Positions 26,306-34,924 of a DNA stretch of 64,000 bases are shown one piece after another (positions within the stretch are counted from its first letter, which is position 1; each line of letters starts with the position of its first letter). The DNA is from DATKQJ01 sp035534295 (GTDB taxonomy: Bacteria > Chloroflexota > Dormibacteria > Dormibacterales > Dormibacteraceae): contig DATLSE010000049.1 of the NCBI GenBank assembly GCA_035534295.1, positions 34,276 through 98,275 on the forward strand. The letters run 5' to 3'. The translations under genes and the position numbers were made by a program. The notes beneath the pieces are model-generated. The model did no database searches. It was given only the letters and a program-made list of their open reading frames with translations, and had not been told where the DNA came from.

Positions 26306-27546
26306 GGCAGCAGGGCCACCCCGCCCGCCGACGCGCTCGGACCCTGATACTGCCCGGCGCCGGATGGATTGAGCGCGAGCTGGGCTCCGCGGTTCAGATG
26401 CAGGCTGGCCAGGAGCAGGTTGGCGTCGAACTGGATCGGGGTTCCGGTGCCGATTTGGAGTGAGGACCCGATCGCGTACCAGGTGCCCCCGATGGCGGTG
26501 GTGCCGGCCGAGATCACGCTTCCTTGAGCGTTACCTCGGTCGGCAAAGATCGCCATCCCGGCCAGCGACCCCGTGCTCGGGGCGCTCAGGTTGAAGCTGG
26601 ATCCACCGGCGGCGATGCCGCCTCCGGCGGCCCCGCTGGGGCATGCAGTGGGATAGCCGGGACAGGCCAGATAGACGCTGACGCCGGTGCCCGAAAGCGC
26701 GGCCCCCGCCGTCGTGGACAGACTCCCCGTGAGCACGTAAAGGCCCGGGGTCAGGTTCAGGCTGAAGGTGCCGACGACGCTGATCTGGGAGTAGAGGCCG
26801 GGGTTGATGCTTCCGCTGCCCGAGCTGGGCGAGGTGTAATTGACCGCGGTGCCTGAGATCTGGGGGGCGGCCAGCGAGGGCCAGGGGTCGGCGACCGCCG
26901 CCTGTACCACCGGCGTCGGGGTGATGGTGGAGCCACTGCCGAGCGAGTAGCCACCCCCGGCGATGCCGACGGCGCTGGCTGTGATCGACGCCCGGGAGGC
27001 GAGCCCAATGCCTCGGGCGGAGGTGGAGTCGGAGATTATCGGGGAGCCCGTTGACAGCGAGGCGGAGACCAACAGCGAGAGGTCGGTGCCGGAGCCCGAG
27101 AACAGGCATAGTGCGCAGGGCGCCGGCGCCGGTCCGGTACCCACCGCGCCGGCGTGGGCCAGCGCGCTGACCGGCACACTGTCGATACCGAGCGCGGGGA
27201 GGAAGTAGGTGGGCCGGGAGATCGCTACCCTGGCGGCCACCTCCGCCACCGCGGTTGGGCTGGCGGTAACCGCACCCGAGGCGTCAAGGAAGGTTACGGT
27301 CAGAGCGGAGATCGGAATCCCATTCGCCACCGCCAGCGTCCCGGCGAAGCCTGTGGCCGAGCTCAGAGTTCCCCCGGAGCTTAGATTTGAGAACGCCGCC
27401 AGGGCCGCGGCGTCGGCGGCGGCCTGGGCCTGCTGTTGGCTCTGGGAGACCGAGCCGGAGTCGATCACCAGCCCCACAAACCCGATCAGGACGGTGGAGA
27501 GAATGGCGACCAGCGGTAGCACCTGGCCCCGCCTCGAGTTTCTCAT
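26302..27546 (-). CDS. TadG-like pilus assembly protein
   Basis: A 414-residue protein from ATG 27546. The N-terminal RRGQVLPLVAILSTVLIGFVG and QSQQQAQAAADAAALAAF are the TadG/DUF2134 signature: one transmembrane helix then a helical stalk. The long exported remainder is Gly/Ser/Thr/Ala-rich and beta-like, with cysteine pairs PCALC and ACPGYPTAC. It lacks a recognisable von Willebrand domain. It overlaps both flanking TadE-like genes by a few bases. Expected location is the cell surface, with Tad pili. Confidence 0.78.
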   Translation of the reverse strand: MRNSRRGQVLPLVAILSTVLIGFVGLVIDSGSVSQSQQQAQAAADAAALAAFSNLSSGGTLSSATGFAGTLAVANGIPISALTVTFLDASGAVTASPTAVAEVAARVAISRPTYFLPALGIDSVPVSALAHAGAVGTGPAPAPCALCLFSGSGTDLSLLVSASLSTGSPIISDSTSARGIGLASRASITASAVGIAGGGYSLGSGSTITPTPVVQAAVADPWPSLAAPQISGTAVNYTSPSSGSGSINPGLYSQISVVGTFSLNLTPGLYVLTGSLSTTAGAALSGTGVSVYLACPGYPTACPSGAAGGGIAAGGSSFNLSAPSTGSLAGMAIFADRGNAQGSVISAGTTAIGGTWYAIGSSLQIGTGTPIQFDANLLLASLHLNRGAQLALNPSGAGQYQGPSASAGGVALLP

Positions 27547-28058
27547 CACGGTGTGAGCGGCATCGCCGCCGCCGCCTGCAGGTTGACGGTGGGACCGAAC
27601 TGGGACCGGAACAAAGGACTGATCAGGGCCGTGGGGTCGCTCACGCTGATCTTGACCAGTCCTCCCGCCGCCAGGCACGAGGTCTGGGTGGAGCCGGATG
27701 CGGGTACGAATTGACCGGCGCTGGCGCTGTAGCGGCCACACAGAACAGGATTCGGATTTCCCGGGCGGTAGTAGAGCACGCCCAGGTCGGTGTCGTCGTT
27801 GGTCAGGCCGAGCCCCGCGGCGCTGGATAGAACCTGGCCCTGGATGGTGTTCGACGGGGGTGCCGAGGCCGAGCTCCAGGCGCTGGGATGGCCCTCGGCC
27901 CAGCCGGCGCCGATCCGGACCGCTCCCTCCAGCTGGAGCTCGTCCGCGAAGAGGAGGCCGAACTCGACCGCGCCCAACAGGAGCAGGGCGAGAAGGACGG
28001 AGGTGAGCGCGAACTCGACCAGGGCCTGACCCGAGCGGGCGGAGGGGGGGAACCTCAA
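27546..28058 (-). CDS. TadE-like pseudopilin, first gene of operon
   Basis: About 170 residues from TTG 28058; the frame is open to 28316 but that part overlaps the divergent cpaB gene and is unlike the family. The N-terminal ARSGQALVEFALTS and hydrophobic helix give the TadE motif. Two cysteines (VLCGRYSASAG, QTSCLAAGG) and the phrase GRYSASAG match its paralogue at 25808. The start codon is uncertain: no Shine-Dalgarno site is seen and nearby ATT, CTG and TTG codons are all possible. It diverges from cpaB across ~50 bases. Confidence 0.75.
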   Translation of the reverse strand: MRFPPSARSGQALVEFALTSVLLALLLLGAVEFGLLFADELQLEGAVRIGAGWAEGHPSAWSSASAPPSNTIQGQVLSSAAGLGLTNDDTDLGVLYYRPGNPNPVLCGRYSASAGQFVPASGSTQTSCLAAGGLVKISVSDPTALISPLFRSQFGPTVNLQAAAAMPLTP

Positions 28059-28109
28059 AGCCAGAATGAACGATAGCCCAACCTGGCGGACACCTAAGAT
28101 GAAGATCAA

Positions 28110-28871
28110 GTGGCCGCCAAGTCGTCGCCTCGGCGCATCAACTGGCCTCTGGTGGCGCTGGGCCTGGTCGTGTTTGGGTTCGGCTTCGTGGCCGTGACCG
28201 TCTACGGCCAGTCGCTGCGCTCGGCGCCCAGCGGTTCCACCGCGGCGGTCCTGGTCGCCGCTCGCGATCTCGCGTTGGGCAGCGTCCTGGCGCCGGGCGA
28301 TCTTGAAGTGAGCCACCTCAACAGCGCCGACGTTCCCCCCTCCGCCCTGTCCACGGTGGCCTCAGCGCAGGGGCGGGTCCTCTTGATCGCGCTGCGCCGC
28401 GGCCAGCCGGTGCTGGCCAACTTCTTGACCGGAGCCGGCGCCTCCAGCGGATCTGGCGCGGGTTCGCTGCATCTGGCCCAGGGTCTGGTCGCATACACCC
28501 TACCCGCCTCCGAGCAGCAGGCGGTGGCGGGATACATCGAGGCCGGAGATCGCATCGACGTCATCGCTCTGGTGGTTCCCCGCGGCGGTGGCCCGACCAA
28601 CGTGCGCACCGTGTTCGTGGACGTGCCGGTGATCCGGATCGGCGCCGCCGGGCAGGCATCCGGTGCGGGGACGGCGAGCAGCCTCACGGTCGCGGTGAGC
28701 GAGTGCGACGCCGAGTATCTGACCTGGCTGCTGGCCAACGCGCAGCTCAAATACTCACTCCCCTCCGGCCTCGACCAGGCGCCAGCGGCGACCTCCGGCT
28801 CCTGCCCGGGCGGGGCCGGAGGGGTGGTGGGGGTCTCGTCGGTACAGGGCCGCTGGCCAGGGCTCTACTGA
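28110..28871 (+). CDS. cpaB: Flp pilus assembly protein CpaB/RcpC-like
   Basis: A 253-residue protein with one N-terminal helix (~12-32) and an SAF domain (VLVAARDLALGSVLAPGDL, ~47-65), then the CpaB core (LPASEQQAVAGYIEAGDRIDVIAL in two parts, ~130). RcpC/CpaB proteins sit in the envelope and assist Tad pilus assembly. The GTG start at 28110 follows TAAGAT by nine bases. TadC follows ten bases after the stop. The TadA ATPase and TadB are not in the window. Confidence 0.85.
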   Translation: MAAKSSPRRINWPLVALGLVVFGFGFVAVTVYGQSLRSAPSGSTAAVLVAARDLALGSVLAPGDLEVSHLNSADVPPSALSTVASAQGRVLLIALRRGQPVLANFLTGAGASSGSGAGSLHLAQGLVAYTLPASEQQAVAGYIEAGDRIDVIALVVPRGGGPTNVRTVFVDVPVIRIGAAGQASGAGTASSLTVAVSECDAEYLTWLLANAQLKYSLPSGLDQAPAATSGSCPGGAGGVVGVSSVQGRWPGLY

Positions 28872-28881
28872 GCGCCGGAGC

Positions 28882-29802
28882 ATGATTCCCCTCCTGGCCC
28901 TGGTCTGCGCCGCCGGCCTGACCCTGATCGCGGCCGGGTTCCGCGTTGGTCGTCGTGTCCCGTCCATCTCCGACCCGGTCCAGGCCCGGCTCCTGGCCTA
29001 CGGCGCCCTGGCGCGGCACGCCCCGGACGCCGGTGCCCGGGATCAGAGCTTCCACGAGCGCATGATCCGCCCCCGCATCGAGTCGTTGCGGGCCCGGATC
29101 GTAGCGCGGCTGCCCGTGGAGCAGCAGCGCGAGCTGGCTCAGCAACTCGAATTCGTAGGAGAGCCGCTGGGTATGAGCGCTTCGGACTTCGTCATCCTGC
29201 GTTTTGCGGCGACGGTCGCCGCCTTCACCCTCGGGATCGTTCTCGCCCTGCCCAGCGGCCGGTTGGCGCTGGAGGTCGTGGCCGCGGGGGTGCTGGCCCT
29301 GCTCGCCTACTGGGGAGTGGGCTACTGGCTCCGGCGCGCGGTCCGCTCGCGCCGCGCCGAGTACCTCGTCGCCCTGCCCGCGGCCATTGACCTGCTCGTG
29401 GTCTGCATCGAGGCTGGGCTCACCTTCGACGCCGCGCTGGATCGGCTGGTGGACAAGTACCACAATCCTCTGACCGAGGGGCTGGGCGGGGTCTTAGCCG
29501 AGATCCGCCTGGGTGCGCCCAGACTCGAGGCCCTGGAGCGTTTCAGCCGTCGTAGCGGCGTGCCCGAGCTGCTCCGGTTCAGCCAGGCCATCGGGGCCTC
29601 GCAGCGCATGGGCGTACCCCTGGCCCAGGTCGTGCGCACCCAGGCTGACGACGTCCGCTTCCGGCGCCGCGAGCGGGCGCGCCAGCTCGGCGCCACGGCG
29701 CCGGTCAAAATGGTCGTGCCCATGGTTCTGTTCATATTCCCCACGATCTGGATCGTGCTCCTGGGACCGGCCCTGTTCGCCCTGGCGCGAGGGGGCATCT
29801 GA
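28882..29802 (+). CDS. tadC: TadC-like type II/IV pilus assembly membrane protein (T2SF domain)
   Basis: A 306-residue protein with an N-terminal helix, two central membrane helices (~112-150), a GspF/T2SF domain (ALPAAIDLLVVCIEAGL, ~162) and a C-terminal helix PMVLFIFPTIWIVLLGP. TadC pairs with TadB as the inner-membrane platform of Tad pili. The stop overlaps the ATG of gpmA by one base, so the glycolytic gene lies in the pilus transcript. No TadB follows, which is unusual. Confidence 0.85.
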   Translation: MIPLLALVCAAGLTLIAAGFRVGRRVPSISDPVQARLLAYGALARHAPDAGARDQSFHERMIRPRIESLRARIVARLPVEQQRELAQQLEFVGEPLGMSASDFVILRFAATVAAFTLGIVLALPSGRLALEVVAAGVLALLAYWGVGYWLRRAVRSRRAEYLVALPAAIDLLVVCIEAGLTFDAALDRLVDKYHNPLTEGLGGVLAEIRLGAPRLEALERFSRRSGVPELLRFSQAIGASQRMGVPLAQVVRTQADDVRFRRRERARQLGATAPVKMVVPMVLFIFPTIWIVLLGPALFALARGGI

Positions 29803-30560
29803 TGCCGGAGCTGATCCTGCTCCGCCACGGCGAGAGCACCTGGAACCTGGAGAATCGCTTCACCGGGTGGATCGACGTGCCGCTCACCCCAACCGGTCGC
29901 GAGGAGGCACACAGCGCCGCCGCCGCCCTGCGCGGGGCCGGGCTCGCGCCCCGTGTGCTCCACACCTCGCTCCTAAGCCGGGCGATCGAGACCGCCAACC
30001 TGGTCCTCGCCGACCTCGAGCTCGGCTGGCTTCCGGTGCGCCGCTCCTGGCGGCTCAACGAGCGCCACTACGGCGCCCTGCAGGGATTGAACAAGGCGGA
30101 GACGGCGGCCCGGCACGGAGAGGAGAAGGTCCGGATCTGGCGCCGCAGCTATGACGTCGCACCGCCCCGGCTGGAGCCGGCAGATCCTGGATCCAGCGAC
30201 GGCCGCTACGACGATCTCGCGCCCGATCTGATCCCGCCCAGCGAGAGCCTTAAGAATGTGGTGGAGCGCATGCTCCCCTACTGGTACGACGGCATCATTC
30301 CCGATCTTCGGCGCCGCGGCACTGTCCTGGTTGTCGCTCACGGCAACAGCCTGCGCGCGCTGATCAAGCACCTGGACGGCATCGCCGACGACGCCATCAG
30401 CGAGCTCAACATTCCAACCGGTGTGCCCCGCCTGTACCGTCTTGACGACGCCCTGCGTCCGCTCGAGGCGAGCTACCTGGGCGATGCGGGCGAGATCGAA
30501 GCCCGGGCCCGGGCGGTGGCCGAGCAGGGTCGGGCGGGCGGCAAGCCGAGCGCCAGCTGA
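29802..30560 (+). CDS. gpmA: 2,3-bisphosphoglycerate-dependent phosphoglycerate mutase
   Basis: A 252-residue dPGM of the histidine phosphatase superfamily, interconverting 3- and 2-phosphoglycerate. LILLRHGESTWN holds the phosphorylated histidine (~8). NRFTGWIDVPLTPTG, LNERHYGALQGLNK and VVAHGNSLRALIKHLDG (second catalytic His, ~184) are classical GpmA motifs. The length is normal. It starts inside the tadC stop. Confidence 0.95.
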   Translation: MPELILLRHGESTWNLENRFTGWIDVPLTPTGREEAHSAAAALRGAGLAPRVLHTSLLSRAIETANLVLADLELGWLPVRRSWRLNERHYGALQGLNKAETAARHGEEKVRIWRRSYDVAPPRLEPADPGSSDGRYDDLAPDLIPPSESLKNVVERMLPYWYDGIIPDLRRRGTVLVVAHGNSLRALIKHLDGIADDAISELNIPTGVPRLYRLDDALRPLEASYLGDAGEIEARARAVAEQGRAGGKPSAS

Positions 30561-30620
30561 CGCCTCCACGCCGGTGGCCTGCGTCCGCCGCGTCTCCCCG
30601 GGCGCCGAGAATGGCATGAT

Positions 30621-32165
30621 ATGCAGCTGCCCGAGCGTCCCCGGCTTGTGATCAGGACGGAGCCCGAGACTCGCTTCGCTGGGAGCGACAAGATGGTTCG
30701 GGTCTTCGACGCCCACCCGGTCGGAGCTTTCATCGCCGACCCCCGGGGCCGGGTGCTGAGGGCCAACGCCCAGCTCGCCAACATGCTGGGCTGGTCCAGT
30801 CCCGAGGCGCTGGTCGGGACCGAGGCGGGTGACCACGTCGATCCCCAGGATCGCGAGCGCGTGCGACCGCACTGGATGGGCCTGCTTGACGGGGTGACCA
30901 GCGACGGGCGCTGGCGGCAGCGCCTAGTGCGGGCCGACGGGAGCAGCTTTTGGGCTCGGATCCAGGCCGGAGCCGCGCGCGATCCGGATGGGGGTCTCGA
31001 CTTTGTCGTTGTCACGGTCGAGGACATCGACCGCAGGCATCGCGAGCAGCTTCGCCAGCAGCAGGTGCAGCGTAGCCTTGATCACCTCTTTGAGTCCACG
31101 CCCGCCGCGCTCGCCTTCATCGGCCTGGATCACCGCCCCCTGCGCACCAACCGCGCCTTCCAGGAGCTGCTCGACTGCAGCTCCGAGGAGCTGATGCACT
31201 CCGCCCTCGACAGCTTCGTCCATCCCGCCGACCAGGAGCTGCTGGATTCGATGTTCGACCGCCTGGAGGCGGGTGAGCTGGCGGTCGACCAGCACCTGCG
31301 CCTGATCGGCAAGGACGGGGAGCTGAAGCTGACCTACGCCCGCTCGATCATGCTTCACGATGACGAGGGCCACCCCCTGCACGTGCAGAGCGTGCTCACC
31401 AACGTGACCGAACAGGAGCGCGCTCGGCTCCAACTCGAGAGCGCGCTTGACAAGTCGCGTCAGGCCGCGGCCCAGCTGGAGGAGGCGAGCCAGGCGCAGG
31501 CCCGCTTTGTTTCCATGGTCAGCCACGAATTCCGCACCGCGCTGACCTCGATCCAGGGGTTCTCCGAGCTCATGCGTGACGCGGAGCTGGGGACGAGCGA
31601 GGTGCGCGACTATGCCTCGGACATAAACCACGAGGCCCAGCGCCTGTCCCGACTGATCAACGATCTGCTCGACCTGGACCGCCTGGAGATGGGTCGAATC
31701 CAGGTCCAGGCGGTGGAAATGGACCTCGCCCAGGCGGTGCGCGAACAGTGTGCCCGGACCGATCTGGGGGAGCGGGCCCTGGAGCTCCAGTTGCCCCCCG
31801 GCCTGCCGGTCGTGGCCGATCCCGACCGCATCGCGCAGGTCCTGGCCAACCTGCTCAGCAACGCTGTCAAATACTCGCCCCCCGAGGGCGTGATCCGGAT
31901 CGAGGTCCGGGCGGAGGGTGATGTGGCGGAGGTCAGCGTGACCGACCAGGGAGAGGGGATTCCGGATTACGCACTGGAAGCGGTGTTCGACCGCTACACC
32001 CGGCTCTCGGACATCGGTTCCTCCTCCCCGGCGATCAAGGGCAGTGGGCTCGGCCTGGCCATCGTGCGTGAGATCGTGACCCGTCATGGCGGCCGGGTCT
32101 GGGTCGAATCCGTGCTGGGCCAGGGTTCCACGTTCCGCTTCACGCTCCCTCTGGCCCCGTCCTGA
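30621..32165 (+). CDS. PAS-domain sensor histidine kinase
   Basis: A 514-residue soluble kinase without membrane segments. Two PAS domains (~25-130 and ~150-265; the second ends LTNVTEQERARLQ) are followed by HisKA with phospho-acceptor His in MVSHEFRTALTSIQGF (~300), and a HATPase domain with N box NLLSNAVKYSP, G1 DQGEGIPD and G2 GSGLGLAIV. It likely senses a cytoplasmic ligand or redox state. It is followed, after a 10-bp hairpin, by a NarL-type regulator that is probably its partner. Confidence 0.9.
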   Translation: MQLPERPRLVIRTEPETRFAGSDKMVRVFDAHPVGAFIADPRGRVLRANAQLANMLGWSSPEALVGTEAGDHVDPQDRERVRPHWMGLLDGVTSDGRWRQRLVRADGSSFWARIQAGAARDPDGGLDFVVVTVEDIDRRHREQLRQQQVQRSLDHLFESTPAALAFIGLDHRPLRTNRAFQELLDCSSEELMHSALDSFVHPADQELLDSMFDRLEAGELAVDQHLRLIGKDGELKLTYARSIMLHDDEGHPLHVQSVLTNVTEQERARLQLESALDKSRQAAAQLEEASQAQARFVSMVSHEFRTALTSIQGFSELMRDAELGTSEVRDYASDINHEAQRLSRLINDLLDLDRLEMGRIQVQAVEMDLAQAVREQCARTDLGERALELQLPPGLPVVADPDRIAQVLANLLSNAVKYSPPEGVIRIEVRAEGDVAEVSVTDQGEGIPDYALEAVFDRYTRLSDIGSSSPAIKGSGLGLAIVREIVTRHGGRVWVESVLGQGSTFRFTLPLAPS

Positions 32166-32170
32166 CCCGT

Positions 32171-32195
32171 CCCTCGCCGTCGCTGACGGCGAGGG
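32171..32195 (+). other. Perfect hairpin between kinase and response regulator genes
   Basis: CCCTCGCCGT and ACGGCGAGGG pair over 10 bp with a five-base loop. There is no U-tract on either strand, so it is not a standard intrinsic terminator. It could stabilise the upstream mRNA end or lower read-through into the regulator gene. Confidence 0.5.
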
Positions 32196-32219
32196 CGGGG
32201 CGCGTACTCTGATACCGAG

Positions 32220-32876
32220 ATGCCTCAAGTCCGGGTGCTGGTGGTCGACGACCACTTGATGGTGAGCCAGGGCTTGGAGCTGGGCCTGGGCCGGGAGGAA
32301 GACATCGAGGTGGTGGGCACGGCCGCCTCGGCCGAGCGTGCCCTCGAGATGAACGCGGCCCTGTCCCCGGACGTGGTCCTGATCGACTTTCACCTCGGGG
32401 AGGTGAGCGGGGCCGACGTCGCCGCCTCGATGCGATCGGACAACGCGGAGCTGAAAATCCTGTTCTTGAGCGCGGACGAGACCGACGACGCGGTCATGGC
32501 CGCGGTGGAGGCCGGGGCTTGCGGCTACCTGCTCAAGTCGGAACCGATGCAGGAGATCGCGCGCGCCGTGCGCCGCGCCTCTGAGGGTGAGATCCTGCTC
32601 AATCCATCCACCCTGGTCGAGCTCATGAGCCGCCAGCGCCAGCGCGCCCGGGAGCGCGCGGAGCGCGAGCGAGCCGTGGCCCAGGTCACCATTCGCGAGC
32701 GCGAGGTGCTGGAGATGATGGCCGAGGGTTTGGACAACCGCAGCATCGCGGATGAGATGCACATCTCGCTCACCACCGTGCGCTGGTACGTGCAGAACCT
32801 GCTGGAAAAGCTCGACGCCCACTCCAAGCTCGAGGCCGTCGCGCGCGCGGGTGAGCTTGGCATGCTCGACCGCTAG
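32220..32876 (+). CDS. NarL/FixJ-family response regulator
   Basis: A 218-residue regulator: receiver domain 1-120 with acidic pair DDH, phospho-acceptor Asp in VVLIDFHLG (~56), the Lys in GYLLKSE (~104), then a LuxR-type HTH (IREREVLEMMAEGL, IADEMHISLTTVRWYVQNLL). It probably acts with the PAS kinase 55 bases upstream. Its target genes are unknown. Confidence 0.92.
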   Translation: MPQVRVLVVDDHLMVSQGLELGLGREEDIEVVGTAASAERALEMNAALSPDVVLIDFHLGEVSGADVAASMRSDNAELKILFLSADETDDAVMAAVEAGACGYLLKSEPMQEIARAVRRASEGEILLNPSTLVELMSRQRQRARERAERERAVAQVTIREREVLEMMAEGLDNRSIADEMHISLTTVRWYVQNLLEKLDAHSKLEAVARAGELGMLDR

Positions 32877-33072
32877 GCCCCCTGCATGCGTAGGGGGACC
32901 CTCGGGACGGGTCGGCGCGATGATGCTCGGATTGGAACGCGCACCAGGCTTGAATCCGGGCTTCCCGGTTGACGACCGGCGGCACGGCCTCGCCGCGGAA
33001 CCACGGTTGCCGGCGGATCGCGACCTGCTCCATCGTGGCGGGCTCGGTGTGAGGCGCGAGATCGTGGCCGCC

Positions 33073-33459
33073 ATGACCCACCCCGACCACGACCTGTATG
33101 CCCTGGCGCAGGAGGTGGAGGCGATGTTCCCCGGCCGCCGGGTGGTGGTCAGTGCGTTCCCCCATCGCGCCGTCGAGGTCGACTTCGGCTCGCCCCTGGG
33201 ACCGCGGGTGCGCTGCCTGATCCACGACAGCCGGATGCATATGAGCCTGGATTGGGGTCAGGAGGAGCAGGCGGAGGCGGTCCGCGCGCGGCTTCCAATT
33301 CAGCTCGAGGATCCGTTCAGATTGGGTCCTGGTCAGCGTCCGGGCGGGGACGCCTGCATCATCGAGGTGGCGTATCCCCGGGATGCCCTGCCCGCTGATC
33401 ATCGGCTGCGCAATGACGTGCAGGCGCTGGTCATGCTGGCCGAACTGCTCCAGGACTGA
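33073..33459 (+). CDS. Hypothetical protein
   Basis: A 128-residue protein from ATG 33073. The open frame extends upstream (ATG 32920 and into the response regulator gene), so the start is uncertain. The sequence mixes strands and helices (VVVSAFPHRAVEVDFG, CIIEVAYPRDALP) with no motif I recognise and no membrane segment. Between 32877 and 33072 nothing else stands out. It precedes the GlcD-type gene by 34 bases. Confidence 0.5.
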   Translation: MTHPDHDLYALAQEVEAMFPGRRVVVSAFPHRAVEVDFGSPLGPRVRCLIHDSRMHMSLDWGQEEQAEAVRARLPIQLEDPFRLGPGQRPGGDACIIEVAYPRDALPADHRLRNDVQALVMLAELLQD

Positions 33460-33493
33460 TGCGCCCGCTCCCGGCTTGGGCTAGTCTGGCCCG

Positions 33494-34924
33494 GTGGGGA
33501 GCATCGGGGATCTGGCGCTCGAGTTGACCCGCCTGATCGGCTCAGCCCACGTGCTGGCCGGGGATCAGAATCCGGACTACGCTCGCGACGCCACCTTTCT
33601 GCGCCGCAGCCCCCTCCTGGTGGTGCGCCCGGCCGACACCGAGCAGGTGGCGGGAGTGATGGCGGCCTGCCAGCGCGCGGGGGTGGCGGTGGTGGCACGA
33701 GGCGCTGGCACCAGCCTGGTCGGGGGTCCGGTGGCGCTATCTGACGCGGTCGTGCTCTCACTTGAGCGGCTGCAACGCCTGGAGATCGACGCTGCCAACG
33801 CCGTCGCGGTGGCCGGAGCGGGCGTCATCACAGCCGAGATCGACCGCGGCGCCAGCCAGGTGGGACTCATGTATCCGCCCGACCCGGCCAGCGTCGAGAT
33901 GTGCAGCATCGGGGGCAACGTGGCCTGTAACTCGGGCGGCATGCGCTGCCTCAAGTACGGCGTGACCGCGGACTACGTGGTCGGTCTCACCGTCGTGCGG
34001 GCGGGAGGGGAGGTTTTAGAGCTGGGCGGTCGACTCCGCAAACGCTCGAGCGGCTACCGCCTGATGCAGCTCTTCGTAGGTTCTGAGGGCACGCTGGGCG
34101 TGGTTACCGAGGTGATCCTGAAGCTGATTCCCCTGCCCCGCCACCGCGCCACCGCGCTGGTCGCCTTCCCTCGCCTCGAGGATGCGGCGGAAGCGGTGAG
34201 CAGGGCCCTCGGGGCGGGCTTCCTGCCCTGCGCCTTAGAGCTCTTAGACCGCCGCTGCCTAGACCTGGTGGAGGAGTTCCTGCCGCCCGGCTTTGAGCCC
34301 CGCGCGGGGGCCGCCCTGCTGGTCGAACAGGACGGCAGCGACCCCGAGTTCGTCCAGCTCGAGCTCCTGCGCCTGGTCGAGCTAATGGCGGGCAGCGACA
34401 ACCGGGTGGCGCAATCGAGCCTGGAGCGGGAGCGGCTCTGGCGGGCTCGGCGCGAGGTGCCCCGGCTGCTCAGCGCGCGCGCCCTGGGGCGCTTCTCGGA
34501 GGACGTTGCGGTTCCTCTCTCCCGGATCCCCGAGATGGTGAGGCGTTGCCAGGAGGTCGCAAGCCAGACCGGACTTGAGATCTACGTCTATGGTCACGCC
34601 GGGGACGGCAACCTCCACCCCTCGATCATGTTCCGGCCGGACCAGCGCCACCTGGTGGCGATAGCGGCGCGCGCCATCTTCCTGGCCGCGATCGAACTCG
34701 GGGGCACGATCTCCGGCGAGCACGGCCTGGGCGCACTGAAGCGCGATCACGCCCTGGTTGAGCACGGGCCGCAGGCGCTCGGTCTGATGCGTGAACTCAA
34801 AAGGATGCTCGATCCCCAGGGCCTGCTCAATCCTCACAAGGTCCTGCCCGAGTCGGCGCCGGATGAGCACTTCCTGGATCAGATGCCGGGGTGGGCGGAT
34901 TCGTCGTCCGGATCGAGGAGCTGA
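33494..34924 (+). CDS. FAD-binding oxidase, GlcD/D-lactate dehydrogenase type
   Basis: A 476-residue VAO-family flavoprotein. PCMH-type FAD-binding motifs are RGAGTSLVGG (~71), YPPDPAS and IGGNVACNSGG (~138), then LFVGSEGTLGVVTEV. The C-terminal FAD-oxidase domain ends with YGHAGDGNLHPS (~380) and ISGEHGLGALKR (~418). It oxidises a 2-hydroxy acid such as glycolate or D-lactate; glcE/glcF partners are absent. The GTG start follows TAGTCT by six bases (leaderless spacing). Its 3' end overlaps the convergent DAHP synthase gene by 46 bases. Confidence 0.88.
   Translation: MGSIGDLALELTRLIGSAHVLAGDQNPDYARDATFLRRSPLLVVRPADTEQVAGVMAACQRAGVAVVARGAGTSLVGGPVALSDAVVLSLERLQRLEIDAANAVAVAGAGVITAEIDRGASQVGLMYPPDPASVEMCSIGGNVACNSGGMRCLKYGVTADYVVGLTVVRAGGEVLELGGRLRKRSSGYRLMQLFVGSEGTLGVVTEVILKLIPLPRHRATALVAFPRLEDAAEAVSRALGAGFLPCALELLDRRCLDLVEEFLPPGFEPRAGAALLVEQDGSDPEFVQLELLRLVELMAGSDNRVAQSSLERERLWRARREVPRLLSARALGRFSEDVAVPLSRIPEMVRRCQEVASQTGLEIYVYGHAGDGNLHPSIMFRPDQRHLVAIAARAIFLAAIELGGTISGEHGLGALKRDHALVEHGPQALGLMRELKRMLDPQGLLNPHKVLPESAPDEHFLDQMPGWADSSSGSRS

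Noticed and set aside
32752..33072. N-terminal extension of the 33073 gene into the response regulator
   Set aside because: The extension overlaps a conserved HTH in another frame and is Ser/Arg/Pro-rich; the later ATG is preferred.
30924..33074. 716-codon minus-strand frame opposite the histidine kinase and regulator
   Set aside because: Its translation is His/Gln/Arg-rich low-information sequence antisense to two well-defined signalling genes.
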